Source: Paraburkholderia caledonica NBRC 102488
GTDB lineage: Bacteria; Pseudomonadota; Gammaproteobacteria; Burkholderiales; Burkholderiaceae
Length of the DNA: 64,000 nucleotides
Reading direction: 5' to 3'
NCBI RefSeq assembly: GCF_000685095.1
Contig: NZ_BAYE01000011.1
Coordinates: 124,001 to 188,000, forward strand
Shown here: positions 17,506-27,187 of the stretch, in pieces
How positions within the stretch are numbered: position 1 is the stretch's first letter
How the letters are laid out: each line of letters opens with the position of its first letter
Made by a program: the position numbers and the translations under genes
Notes under the pieces: generated by a model
Database searches by the model: none
What the model was told of the DNA's origin: nothing
What the model saw: the letters and a program-made list of their open reading frames with translations, nothing else

Positions 17506-17799
17506 TTATGGAAGCTTGCCGATACATGCGCTGAATTCGTCGGCGGAGAAGGCGCGAAGCGTTTGCGTCTTGACGTTCCCCGCTGAACCTAGCGCAAGGC
17601 CGAACGACAGAAAGCTCTGCTCGTCCGGTGCTTCAACGATGGTGACAATGTCGTATTGCCCCATCGTCCAATAGATCTCCTTCATTTCACAGCCAAAGCT
17701 CCTGGCCATTTCCGCAGCCTGACCAGCGCGTTGCGCACTGTTTTTCACGTTGCGAATGCCTTGGTCAGTAAATTGTGCAAGAACAACATATGTCGCCAT
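17506..17799 (-). CDS. GYD-domain protein
   Basis: 97 aa from ATG 17799, preceded by GAGGGGAACGTC. YVVLAQFTDQGIRNVKNSAQ, then KEIYWTMGQYDIVTIVEAPD and TLRAFSADEF are characteristic of the GYD family (alpha/beta dimeric barrel, function unknown). Monocistronic by position; no partner visible. Confidence 0.88.
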   Translation of the reverse strand: MATYVVLAQFTDQGIRNVKNSAQRAGQAAEMARSFGCEMKEIYWTMGQYDIVTIVEAPDEQSFLSFGLALGSAGNVKTQTLRAFSADEFSACIGKLP

Positions 17800-18004
17800 G
17801 ACGTTCCCCTCACTTCCTGCCGGGACCCAGACGCGCAAGACGAACGCGAACGGCTCCGCGCTCACGCACTTTGGACAAGCATCCCGCGCGTAAGCCAAGT
17901 ATATGCAACCGATCTAGTGAAAAATCGTCGATTACTAGCCGTCAGTTACGCTAAGTATTTGTCGAGACTCAATGGCAGCGATTTGTGCCGTGTCCGCTTG
18001 CGCT

Positions 18005-19744
18005 TTAACTGCCGATTGAAACGAAGAGAAGCACCATCGGCGCTTTGGAGCCGCCCGGCGTCGGTGCACGAAGCGGCACGCCGTAAGTGCAGCGGAAATC
18101 GACGAAACGCGACCATTGAAAACGCACCCCCGCGCCGACGCTGACCAGCGACCCGTTACCTGTCTCGGCAGGCTGGTCGATGCGATTCCACACATGGCCG
18201 GCGTCGATAAACACAAAGGGCTGCGCCGCCGCGCTGCTTGTGCCGAACGGCAGCGCGGGCGCGCGCAATTCGGTCTGCACGTTCCAGCCGCGATCGCCCA
18301 GCACGACATACGGCTCGTAACCTCGCACGCTGGACTCTCCTCCCAGCCCCATTTCCTCGCTTGGCAATAGCGTGTTCGGCGTCCACTGGAACGCACCTCG
18401 TCCGCTCAACGTGAAGCCTCCGCCGAGCGCGAAAGCGCGCTGCGCAGCGAGTTGCAGATACGCATAGCGCACCGTCGCGCCGTGCCGCGCCGTGGCGAAC
18501 GCCGCGTCGTTGTTGGAGCCGTCCAATCTGCCGGGACTTGCCACAAGCGTTGCGGAGGCATGCGCTGCTCCCGCATCGCCCGGCTTGCTGAAGTCGTACG
18601 TCAGCAGAAACTGGTGTATGTGCGTGTTCGAGTTGAACACCTGAAAGCCGCCAAATTCCAGATCGTTATTACTGCGCTTGAAGTCGTACCCGAACTGGAC
18701 GAGTTGCGCCGCATCCGCCGTCGTCGGCAAACGCCAGTCGTAGCGGAAACTCATCTGCGCCGAAATGCCGGTTTGCCCATAACTGTCCGGCAGGCGCGGC
18801 GTGCTTTGCGCATAGACGCCGAACAGTTCGATGCTGTCGTGCCACGGCAGAGGCGCGATATAGCTCAGCGCGTGGGCGGTGAAACGCGCGCGATTGGCGC
18901 GTCCTTCAATGTCCGGATTGCCGCTGAAAAAATCATTGCTGGCCGTGAATTGATATGCGATGTGCTGGTCCAGCCCAAACAGATTGCCGTAGTCGACACC
19001 TGCGAAAAAACGGTCTCGGCCGAGGTCGCGCACGCCCGCGTTGTCGTACCCGGCGTTCACCCGCAGCGGCAGACGGTCGTCGGTCTGCAAGATGACGTCG
19101 GTCGAATTCGCCGCTTCGCCTGGCGCGAAGACCGCATCCACGCGTCGATAAGGATTTGCGTTGAGTACGGCCAGACCCAACGACACGTCCGATTGCAGAA
19201 TCGGCCCGCCCGCTTCGAGCGGCATTTCGCGTTTCAGCAGATCGTCGGAGAAGTAGCGGTTGCCGCTCGTGCGCAATTGCCCCAGGCGGAATTCCGCGAC
19301 CGCGATACGCACGACGCCTGAGCTTACGTCCTGCTCGGGCACAAAGACATCAACGAGCGGTTTGCCGGCGGCCCGATAGTGCTCGACCACGGCGCGGCGG
19401 ATTTCAGTGAGCCGTCCAAAAGTGAGCGGCTCGCCAAGATCGGTCTCGAACGTGCGAAGAAAAGCCGGGTCCAGTTCGGGCAACGACTCGGCGGCAATAC
19501 CTGGGTGTGGGGCAGCCGCTGGCGCATTCGCGCCCGCGGGTTCGAACACCAGACCTTCGAGCTTTGTCACCGCGATCTGCGCGGATTGCGCGTCGGACTG
19601 CGCGGAAGGTTGCGATGGCGCGCTGCGCGGAGTGGGCGGCGCCGGCCGCGGAGCGACGTCGCGCCAGGCCTGCGCGACCACTGGCGAAGACTGAAAAGCC
19701 GCCAGCAGGCATGACGTCACCAGCGCCCACCGTGCGGGCGGCAC
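18005..19744 (-). CDS. TpsB outer-membrane transporter of a two-partner secretion system (ShlB/FhaC/HecB type)
   Basis: About 579 aa if GTG 19744 is the start, which places a signal peptide (ALVTSCLLAAFQSSPVVAQA) right at the N-terminus. A longer frame reaches 19858 inside tpsA. After the signal come a Pro-rich linker, POTRA regions (LPELDPAFLRTFETDLGEPL; FVPEQDVSSGVVRIAVAEFR) and a 16-strand barrel with the conserved GGESSVRGYEPY (the VRGY tip of loop L6). The C-terminus ends in a beta strand. It exports the TpsA partner encoded 35 bp upstream on the same strand. Confidence 0.88.
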   Translation of the reverse strand: MPPARWALVTSCLLAAFQSSPVVAQAWRDVAPRPAPPTPRSAPSQPSAQSDAQSAQIAVTKLEGLVFEPAGANAPAAAPHPGIAAESLPELDPAFLRTFETDLGEPLTFGRLTEIRRAVVEHYRAAGKPLVDVFVPEQDVSSGVVRIAVAEFRLGQLRTSGNRYFSDDLLKREMPLEAGGPILQSDVSLGLAVLNANPYRRVDAVFAPGEAANSTDVILQTDDRLPLRVNAGYDNAGVRDLGRDRFFAGVDYGNLFGLDQHIAYQFTASNDFFSGNPDIEGRANRARFTAHALSYIAPLPWHDSIELFGVYAQSTPRLPDSYGQTGISAQMSFRYDWRLPTTADAAQLVQFGYDFKRSNNDLEFGGFQVFNSNTHIHQFLLTYDFSKPGDAGAAHASATLVASPGRLDGSNNDAAFATARHGATVRYAYLQLAAQRAFALGGGFTLSGRGAFQWTPNTLLPSEEMGLGGESSVRGYEPYVVLGDRGWNVQTELRAPALPFGTSSAAAQPFVFIDAGHVWNRIDQPAETGNGSLVSVGAGVRFQWSRFVDFRCTYGVPLRAPTPGGSKAPMVLLFVSIGS

Positions 19745-19778
19745 GCGCGACGGTTCATCCGCGAATGAAGTGCGCCGC

Positions 19779-22043
19779 CTAATGGGCAAGCTGCCAGCGC
19801 AACACGGGTTGCGTCGCGCCAGACGGCATCGCCCATACGCCGTTCGGTCCGAAGTCATAACCCGCGAAGTTCGCCGGGTCGCTCATCTGCGCGGTGGTCA
19901 GGCCGTTCGACGGCGGCAAGCTCCCGCCACTCGCGGGCTGCCCTGTCGTCTCCTTGTTCCAGTAGACGTCCGGCGCGAGCGTGCCCGAGCCGAACGCAAT
20001 CACGCCGTGCGTCGGCATGCGTTGCGTTTGAACCGCGCCTGTCGCAAACGACTGCGCGACGGTTCCTTCGTTGATGCCGACCAGCCCGCCGCCGTAGCCC
20101 GTCGAGAAAACCGGACTGACGCTGCCGGTTGCATACGACTGCGTAATCGAACCGAGGTTGTAGCCGACGAGTCCGCCGTTCGCGTCCGAGCCCGAGACGG
20201 AGGCACTGCTCCACGAGCGCTCGATATTGCCGTCGTTGCGGCCTACCAGCCCGCCGAACGTGGTGCCGTTCTGGAAGAGTTCGATGGCCACGCCGGTCGA
20301 ATGCGCATTCGCAATCGTGCCCTGGTTCACGCCGGCCAGCAGGCCGCTGCCTGAGTGGCTCGTGCTCACCGAACCGTCTTCCACGCCGACATCGCGCAGC
20401 ACGCCGGTCTGCCCGACAAGACCAAACAGGCCGGACGAATAATCCTTGCTGAAGTCGGCAATCTCGATCTTTGCGTTGCGCACGTTGTGCCACATGCCGT
20501 CGAACTGGCCGGTGAAGGGCGTCGTATGGTTGCCGATCGGCGTCAATGTATAGCCGGTCGCGTCGATGTCCGTGCCAAGCGCGTAATTACCCGCCAGATC
20601 CTGAGAAATGTTCTGGAGGTCCGTTACGTTATTGACCAGCTTGTAGGCGGTGATCTGCGAGATCTGGCCGCTGCCGGCCGCCGCGGTCCATGCGGTATTG
20701 GCCAGCAGCGTGCCGGGGCTGTAGGTCCCGTTCATGTCGTAGAGCGCATTGACGAGGCCCGTACTGCGCGACCAGTCGATCACACCGCGATTGGCGACGC
20801 TGCCGCCGTTGTCGATGCTGGCGGAGTCCGCGCGCAACTTCAGGCTCCCGCCGCCTTGGTTGCCGATGGTTGCACCTTGTGCGATCGTCAGGTTGCGATA
20901 CGCCGCAAGCGTCAACGAGGCGTTGCCCTGCCAGCCGATTCCCGAGTTCACGTTGATGTCGCCGGTGCTGCCGTTCCCGCCGGTCGTCTGCAAGTTAACC
21001 GATGTGCCGGTGCCGAGGCTCGCGGAAAGCGCTTGCGCCGCGTTGCCGTCTACGGTGAATGCCGGTGTCGCGATGTTCCACTGGTTAGCCCGGACCGTGG
21101 CGCCGCGGGTTGGAAATGCCACCGTGTCCGCGCTCATGTCGACGGTGCCGCCGGTTGCCTCGATCGTGCCGCCTGGCTGCAGCGTGCCGTGTCCCGCAAC
21201 GAGCCACACGTGTCCGTCGCGCGTGGTCGTGCCCGTTGCGCGGATCGCTTCATTGTTGCCGGCAAGCGCGTAGATGTTGCCGTCGACGGCTTGCAGGCTG
21301 ACCTGCGCCGCCTCGATCAAGCCGCTATTCGCGATGGTCCCGCCCGCGCCCTGCTGGCCCGGTTGCACGAAGACCTGCCTGCCCGAGGACGAGTCCTGCA
21401 GCAACACCTGCTGTCCGACTGCCAGTTCCACCGTGCCATTCGGCGCGCTGATCGTGCCGGCATTGGCCACCCGTTGCCGCGCGATGAGAAACACGTCGCC
21501 GGTGCCGGATGCGATCGTGCCCATGTTGACGATGCTCGCGCCGGAGTTGCCCGCGAGTGTCAACGGCTGGCCGTTCATGAATGCGTCGATGTCGACGACG
21601 TTGAGCGTCGACGCGACGAAACGTCCGTTCGTCGAAATCACGCCTCCCGATCCGACAAGAGTGCCTTGGGGATTGATCAGGTAGACGCTGCCGGTGGCCG
21701 TCAGCGTACCCATGATGGCGGACGGAGAGCCGCCCGTGACCCGATTGAGTGTCGAGCCGTTGCCGTTGGCGAAGACGACGCGGTTGCCGCCGCCTATCGA
21801 AAAGCTATTCCAGTCAACGACGCCCCGGCTCGAACCCTGACTAATGGTCACCGTCGTGCCGTCGCCGCTGATGGAGCCGTTTCCACGCACGAAGCTTCCG
21901 CCCGCGGGCAGCGCACCAGCGGCGCGCGCTTCGATTGAAGCAACGCAGCACAGCAGCGCCGCAGCAAGCGGCAGGAGCGCATTGCGCGCGCCTCGCCGAC
22001 GTGAGTTTCCCAAGTCATACCCTGCCGGCGAAGTCTTGATCAT
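19779..22043 (-). CDS. TpsA exoprotein, haemagglutination-activity domain with GLUG-like repeats
   Basis: 754 aa from ATG 22043, with AGGAGACGAG directly upstream; further starts upstream are unlikely. Long signal peptide (LLPLAAALLCCVASIEARAA). Residues about 50-300 are the TPS secretion domain (VVDWNSFSIGGGNRVVF; SVYLINPQGTLVGSGGVIST, with NPQG in place of NPNG). The C-terminal part has GLUG-like repeats (GGLVGRNDGNIERSWS; GGLVGYNLGSITQSYATG; GGLVGINEGTVAQSFATG). Secreted beta-helix adhesin, small for the family. Operon with tpsB. Confidence 0.9.
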   Translation of the reverse strand: MIKTSPAGYDLGNSRRRGARNALLPLAAALLCCVASIEARAAGALPAGGSFVRGNGSISGDGTTVTISQGSSRGVVDWNSFSIGGGNRVVFANGNGSTLNRVTGGSPSAIMGTLTATGSVYLINPQGTLVGSGGVISTNGRFVASTLNVVDIDAFMNGQPLTLAGNSGASIVNMGTIASGTGDVFLIARQRVANAGTISAPNGTVELAVGQQVLLQDSSSGRQVFVQPGQQGAGGTIANSGLIEAAQVSLQAVDGNIYALAGNNEAIRATGTTTRDGHVWLVAGHGTLQPGGTIEATGGTVDMSADTVAFPTRGATVRANQWNIATPAFTVDGNAAQALSASLGTGTSVNLQTTGGNGSTGDINVNSGIGWQGNASLTLAAYRNLTIAQGATIGNQGGGSLKLRADSASIDNGGSVANRGVIDWSRSTGLVNALYDMNGTYSPGTLLANTAWTAAAGSGQISQITAYKLVNNVTDLQNISQDLAGNYALGTDIDATGYTLTPIGNHTTPFTGQFDGMWHNVRNAKIEIADFSKDYSSGLFGLVGQTGVLRDVGVEDGSVSTSHSGSGLLAGVNQGTIANAHSTGVAIELFQNGTTFGGLVGRNDGNIERSWSSASVSGSDANGGLVGYNLGSITQSYATGSVSPVFSTGYGGGLVGINEGTVAQSFATGAVQTQRMPTHGVIAFGSGTLAPDVYWNKETTGQPASGGSLPPSNGLTTAQMSDPANFAGYDFGPNGVWAMPSGATQPVLRWQLAH

Positions 22044-22154
22044 CTCGTCTCCTGTCCCACTCGATGGGCGCCGCATTGTCTGATCTCTTGCGGTTATGGC
22101 GCCACATGACCGCTGCACGCACGCCGTATTATTACAGCCGGTTTCAGGAGCACA

Positions 22155-22388
22155 ATGAGGCCAGGTGAGCGGGATATCGACGGAATGTGCCTAAACGTCT
22201 GCAGAATTGGCCACGCCGGGAACAGCGCGTGCGGCAATGCGAATGCGCAAACCCATGATTTCCCCAATAGCAGCCAGGCACCGTGCAAACGACGATTAAC
22301 TTCGCGTAGCCCGTGCTGGGCGGCGCTTCAATCTCACTTGGGATGCGAGCAGACGTTCTCCTGGAAGCAGTACGAACAGTGCGATTGA
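22155..22388 (+). CDS. Possible small upstream protein or leader of the hybrid kinase gene
   Basis: 77 aa frame, ATG preceded by CAGGAGCACA, ending 7 bp before the kinase ATG. No recognisable family; composition is Cys/Asn-rich and could be chance. The kinase ATG has no visible Shine-Dalgarno, so translation coupling from this frame is possible. Confidence 0.3.
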   Translation: MRPGERDIDGMCLNVCRIGHAGNSACGNANAQTHDFPNSSQAPCKRRLTSRSPCWAALQSHLGCEQTFSWKQYEQCD

Positions 22389-22395
22389 TAACGCA

Positions 22396-25044
22396 ATGAG
22401 CAACAACGATATTGCCGATGAGGTTCCGGCTCTCGTGTGGACTGCGGAAGCACGCGGAACCGTTACCTATGCCAACCTGGCCTGCCGCAAATATCTCGGC
22501 AATCCGTTCGCGCCCAACACGACGTTGCACTGGGACCAGTTCGTCCTCGAATGCGACGTCAAGAAAGTGCACGATGCATGGCGCACCGCGCTCACCGACG
22601 GCGAGAGCGTGAAGGTCAATGCGCGCTTGCAGCGTTTCGACGGTAAATACCGCTGGCATAAACTGCGCATACGACCGATCTTCGACGAGGCGCGCGTCGT
22701 GTCCGGCGCATGCGGCATCGCGATGGACATCGACGACTTCGTGAAGGCCGGCGAAGCCTACGAGGTCGGCGAACGGCGTCTGCGCTTCGCGCTGGACGCG
22801 GCGCGTGTCGGCGCGTGGGAATGGGACATGGGCAGCCGCACCGCGCGAATCAGCGCTCAATTGGCACAGATCTACGGTCTCGATCCCGAGCAGGCGGAAG
22901 TGCCGCTGCAATGGCTGTTCGACAGAATCCCCGAAAGTCATCGCGCCTGGTTCGCGCGCGAGCTGACCGGCCGCCTGCATCAGTGTGTGCCTTTCGAACT
23001 GGACTTTCCGATCCAGGCCGAGGATGGGCAGCGCTTGTGGCTTCGAACACGCGGCGAGACCGACTGCGGAACCGGCTCGGAAATCGAACGCGTATTCGGC
23101 GTGACATACGACATCACCGAACAGCACGACGCGCAGACACAGCGCGAACGCAGCGAACAGCGTTATCGCGCACTCGTCGAAGCGAGTTCCGAACTCACCT
23201 GGATCGCGGACGCACAGGGGAAGACGCATCAGCTCGGCAACTGGCAGTCATTCGCGGCGCAGGACGGCATGACCGCGGGCTGCGAATGGCTCGACCTCGT
23301 TCACCCGGACGACCAGGAAAGCGCTCGCGAGAAGTGGTCGCAGATCATGAAGGCCGAGATGCCGGGCTCGATGACGTTCCGGCTGCGCCGGCGCGATTCC
23401 AGTTGGCGGACCCTGGTCGCGCGGGCCGCGCCTTTACGCGACGACGACGGCACATTGCGCGAATGGTTTTGCATGGCGACGGACGTCACTGACGAACGCG
23501 CCGCAGCCGCCGCGCTCGAAGAGCGCAATCTGCGCCTACAGGTGGCCATGCGCGCCGCCAGAATGACGATTGGTTATCTGTCGCTCGATTCCTGGACGCT
23601 CTGCTGGGACAGCGTCGAGCCGGTGCCTGGCGTGCAAGCCGCGCCGAGCGCGCTCAGCTACGACGCGGCGCTTCATCGCGTGCACGCCGAAGACCGCGCG
23701 TCGGTGGACGCAGCGATGCGCCGCGTTGCGCTCACTGGCGAATTCGACAAACCACTGGAATTCCGCATTTCGTTGGGTAACAGGGAAAGCTGGCTGCAAA
23801 GCCAGGCCGTGTTGCAGCGTGACGCCGACGGCCGCCCGTGGCGCGTCATTGCGAGCGCCGTGGATGTCACGCAGCGCAAAACTCTGGAACTCGCATTGCG
23901 CGAAACGGATCGCCGCAAAGACGAATTTCTCGCGATGCTCGCGCACGAACTGCGCAACCCGCTCGCGCCGATGCGCAATGCCATTGCCCTGCTGCGTCGA
24001 GAGAAAGAAGCCGGCCTGAAGGCTGGCGAACTGGTCGGCATGCTGAGCCGGCAGGTCGATCACATGGCGCAACTCGTCGACGATTTACTCGAAGTCTCGC
24101 GCATCACGCACGGCCGCATCGTGCTTCGACGCGAGCCGCTACTGGTCGGCGCGGCGGTTTATGGCGCGCTCGAAACGGTGTCGTCCATGGCGAGCTCGCG
24201 CGGCCAGCACCTCACCGTGCGGCTGCCGCCCACCCCGGTCTGGCTCCACGCGGACCCGCTGCGGCTGTCGCAGATTCTGGTCAACGTTTTGAACAACGCG
24301 TGCAAGTACACGGACCCCGGCGGCAACGTGTGCGTGACCGCACTCGCCGACGAACGCTTCGCCACCGTCACCATTGAAGACAACGGCAGCGGCATCTCGC
24401 CCGATCTTCTGCCGCATATTTTCGATCTGTTCGCGCAAGGCGAGCGAACGCTGGACCGGGCGCATGGCGGCCTCGGCATCGGCTTGTCGCTCGTGAAGAA
24501 GCTTGTTGAATTGCACGGCGGCTCGATCGACATTGCAAGTCCCGGACCCGGCCGCGGCGCCACGGTGTCGATCAGGCTGCCGCTCTGCCACGCGCCCGAA
24601 GTGTCTGCGCCGCTGCACGACGAACCGTCGGTCGGGGGTCATTCGCATGCGGAGCGCGCTTCGCTGCATGTGTTGATCGTCGACGACAACAAGGACGCCG
24701 CCGACTCACTCGCACTGCTTTGCGAGGGCGAGGGATATCACGTCAGCGTCGCATACTGCGCCAGCGACGCTCTCGCGCAAGCCGAAGCCGAGCCTGTGGA
24801 CGCAGCGTTGCTCGACATTGGGCTGCCCGATACGGACGGCTATGAACTCGCCCGTCTGATCCGCCTGAAGGGCGAAGTCCGGCCGGTGCTGATCGCGGTA
24901 ACGGGCTACGGCCAGGCGGACGATCATCTGCGGGTGCAGGCCGCTGGGTTCGACCATCATCTCGTCAAGCCGGTGGACATTGAATATCTGATGTCGCTGC
25001 TCGCGGAATTGTCGCCGGCTGCGGCGTCGCCGCATGCGGACTGA
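22396..25044 (+). CDS. Soluble multi-PAS hybrid sensor histidine kinase
   Basis: 882 aa with no membrane span. About four PAS-type modules fill residues 1-500 (PALVWTAEARGTVTYANLAC; LTWIADAQGKTHQLGNW; GYLSLDSWTLCWD). The phosphoacceptor His517 sits in FLAMLAHELRNPLAPM. The ATPase has NVLNNACKYTD, IEDNGSGISPDLLPHIFDLF and GGLGIGLSLV. The C-terminal receiver domain has VDDNKDAAD, Asp807 in LLDIGLPDTDGYELA, and VKPVDIEYL. Cytosolic signal sensing is likely. No response regulator or output gene is adjacent, so its target is unknown. Confidence 0.92.
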   Translation: MSNNDIADEVPALVWTAEARGTVTYANLACRKYLGNPFAPNTTLHWDQFVLECDVKKVHDAWRTALTDGESVKVNARLQRFDGKYRWHKLRIRPIFDEARVVSGACGIAMDIDDFVKAGEAYEVGERRLRFALDAARVGAWEWDMGSRTARISAQLAQIYGLDPEQAEVPLQWLFDRIPESHRAWFARELTGRLHQCVPFELDFPIQAEDGQRLWLRTRGETDCGTGSEIERVFGVTYDITEQHDAQTQRERSEQRYRALVEASSELTWIADAQGKTHQLGNWQSFAAQDGMTAGCEWLDLVHPDDQESAREKWSQIMKAEMPGSMTFRLRRRDSSWRTLVARAAPLRDDDGTLREWFCMATDVTDERAAAAALEERNLRLQVAMRAARMTIGYLSLDSWTLCWDSVEPVPGVQAAPSALSYDAALHRVHAEDRASVDAAMRRVALTGEFDKPLEFRISLGNRESWLQSQAVLQRDADGRPWRVIASAVDVTQRKTLELALRETDRRKDEFLAMLAHELRNPLAPMRNAIALLRREKEAGLKAGELVGMLSRQVDHMAQLVDDLLEVSRITHGRIVLRREPLLVGAAVYGALETVSSMASSRGQHLTVRLPPTPVWLHADPLRLSQILVNVLNNACKYTDPGGNVCVTALADERFATVTIEDNGSGISPDLLPHIFDLFAQGERTLDRAHGGLGIGLSLVKKLVELHGGSIDIASPGPGRGATVSIRLPLCHAPEVSAPLHDEPSVGGHSHAERASLHVLIVDDNKDAADSLALLCEGEGYHVSVAYCASDALAQAEAEPVDAALLDIGLPDTDGYELARLIRLKGEVRPVLIAVTGYGQADDHLRVQAAGFDHHLVKPVDIEYLMSLLAELSPAAASPHAD

Positions 25045-25234
25045 CCTGCGCAGATTTGCGCGATTTGCGCAACCGGGGCTCCCGCCCTTGCGAGCTGGAC
25101 GGCGCTGACGGCGGGCGCCCGATCACGCCGTCTCGACGCAAGAAACGTCGAGATGGCGACTTGCTGCATGAAACGCCGGCGGCGCGTGGCGGTCCAATTC
25201 ACCTACAAATTGGAGCCTTGCGCCAAGGGAGTTT

Positions 25235-27109
25235 ATGACTCACACGAGGTTTCGCGCGCGCGACATCCGGCGCCTGCTGGTCGCGCTCGTGCTCGGCGGA
25301 TCGGCCGTGCTGATCACGAATCAGGCGTGCGCTGTCTACGCCATCGCACAATATGGCGAGCCAAAATATCCGGCGGACTTCAAGCATTTCGATTACGTGA
25401 ACCCCGACGCACCGCGCGACGGCACGCTTGTCCTTGCCAACCCCGATCGCCTCACGAGCTTCGATAAATTCAACCCGTTCACGCTGCGCGGCAATCCGGC
25501 GCCCGGACTCGGGCTAATGTTCGAGAGCCTGACCACCGGCAGTTCCGACGAAGTCGCGAGCGCGTATTGCCTGCTCGCCGACGACATCGACGTGGCACCA
25601 GATGGCCTTTCGACCACCTTCCACATCAATCCGCAAGCGCGCTTTTCAAATGGCGACGCGGTCACGGCCGAGGACGTCAGGTTCTCGTTCGACACGCTGA
25701 AGAGTCCGCAGGCTCTGCCGCAGTTCTCGGTGTACTTCGCGCAGATCGCGCGGGCCGTGGTCGTCAACCGCCTCACGATCCGTTTCGATTACAAGGTCGC
25801 GACGCGCGAAATGCCGCTGCTCGCGGGCGGAATCCCGGTGTTTTCGCACAAGTGGGGCATGAGGCCGGACGGCACGCGCATTCCTTTCGATCAACTCGCG
25901 TTCGAGAAGCCGATAGCGAGCGGAGATTATCTGATCGACAAATACGACAACGGCCGCACCATCAGTTACAGGCGCAACCCCAATTACTGGGGCGCCTCGC
26001 TGCCGGTGCGCGTGGGTACGCACAACTTTGCACGCATCGACTACCAGCTGTATTCCGACGCAGTCGCGAAGCTGGAGGCGTTCAGGGCAGGTGAGTACGA
26101 CGTGCTCGTCGAGAACGTCGCGCAGAGTTGGGTGCGGCGCGATGTCGGCAGGCGCTTTGACAGCGGCGAGCTGATCAAGCGCGAGTTTCCCCATCACAAC
26201 GGCGCGGGCATGCAAGGCTTCTTCATCAACTTGCGACGGCCGATTTTCCGCGACGTGCGGGTACGTCAGGCACTCGATCTCGCGCTCGACTTCCAGTGGC
26301 TCAACCGCCAACTATTTTTCGACCAGTACAAGCGCACTGGCAGCTTCTTTGCCAACACGGACTTGCAGGCGACCGGCAAGCCAGGCGAAGGCGAGCTAGC
26401 GATTCTGGAACCGCTGCGCGGACATCTGGACCCGGCCGTGTTCGGCGACATGCCGCAACAGCCCGACACCGATCCGCCCGGTTCGCTGCGCGCCAATCTC
26501 GTCAAGGCGCGCCAACTGCTGGCGCAGGCGGGCTGGACTTATCGCAACGGGGCGCTGCGCAACATGAATGGGCAGCCGTTCGTATTCGAACTTCTCGGCG
26601 ACAGCGGTAGCGGCACGTCAATGGAGCCGGTCGCCGCCGCGTTCGGCCGCAATCTGCAGAAGCTGGGGATTACGATGAATTTCCGCACCGCGGATTTTGC
26701 ACTCGTGCAAAAGCGCCTCGACGCGTTCGACTTCGACATGACAACCGTGCGATTGCCCGATGTCCAGGTGCCGGGTACTGAACAGCTTTCGCGTTTCGGC
26801 AGCAAGTATGCGGATCAGCAGGGCTCCGACAATCTGCTCGGCGTAAAGTCGCCGGCTATCGATGCCATTCTGCGACGAGTGGTATCGGCACAAACGCATG
26901 AGCAACTTGCCGATGCGACGCACGCGCTCGACCGGGTATTGATGAATGGGTACTACGTGATACCGCACTGGTATTCCGCAAGCCACCGCATCGCATACAG
27001 TCGCGACCTCGACTATCCCGCGAACCTTCCGCTTTATTTCGCCGCCGACGAATGGGTGCTGTCGACGTGGTGGAAAAAAGTTCGGCCAATGACAGATAGA
27101 GCGCGATAG
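25235..27109 (+). CDS. Periplasmic peptide-type ABC substrate-binding protein (YejA-like, SBP_bac_5)
   Basis: 624 aa, ATG preceded by AAGGGAG. Signal peptide (RRLLVALVLGGSAVLITNQACA). YAIAQYGEPKYPADFKHFDY followed by VNPDAPRDGTL is the YejA-type start; SNGDAVTAEDVRFSFDTLKS is the family 5 signature. Long for the family, as in YejA. No permease or ATPase gene is adjacent, so it is an orphan binding protein that must use a transporter coded elsewhere or act alone. Confidence 0.9.
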   Translation: MTHTRFRARDIRRLLVALVLGGSAVLITNQACAVYAIAQYGEPKYPADFKHFDYVNPDAPRDGTLVLANPDRLTSFDKFNPFTLRGNPAPGLGLMFESLTTGSSDEVASAYCLLADDIDVAPDGLSTTFHINPQARFSNGDAVTAEDVRFSFDTLKSPQALPQFSVYFAQIARAVVVNRLTIRFDYKVATREMPLLAGGIPVFSHKWGMRPDGTRIPFDQLAFEKPIASGDYLIDKYDNGRTISYRRNPNYWGASLPVRVGTHNFARIDYQLYSDAVAKLEAFRAGEYDVLVENVAQSWVRRDVGRRFDSGELIKREFPHHNGAGMQGFFINLRRPIFRDVRVRQALDLALDFQWLNRQLFFDQYKRTGSFFANTDLQATGKPGEGELAILEPLRGHLDPAVFGDMPQQPDTDPPGSLRANLVKARQLLAQAGWTYRNGALRNMNGQPFVFELLGDSGSGTSMEPVAAAFGRNLQKLGITMNFRTADFALVQKRLDAFDFDMTTVRLPDVQVPGTEQLSRFGSKYADQQGSDNLLGVKSPAIDAILRRVVSAQTHEQLADATHALDRVLMNGYYVIPHWYSASHRIAYSRDLDYPANLPLYFAADEWVLSTWWKKVRPMTDRAR

Positions 27110-27143
27110 TCAGTGGCCAATTGGCCGCGTTCTCATGCTCGCG

Positions 27144-27167
27144 GGGGCATCCATTAGTAGATGCCCC
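27144..27167. terminator. Hairpin between convergent genes
   Basis: GGGGCATC (27144-27151), 8-nt loop, GATGCCCC (27160-27167): a perfect 8-bp stem between the convergent YejA-like and Tim44-like genes. There is no T run, so it is at best a weak or Rho-assisted terminator. The 12-bp palindrome GGCCAATTGGCC (27115-27126) lies just before it. Confidence 0.5.
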
Positions 27168-27187
27168 AGCGAATCAGCGCCCTTCCC

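Noticed and set aside
20355..21938. 527-codon open frame on the plus strand
   Set aside because: Antisense to TpsA; Arg/Ala-rich composition typical of a shadow in GC-rich DNA, no motif.
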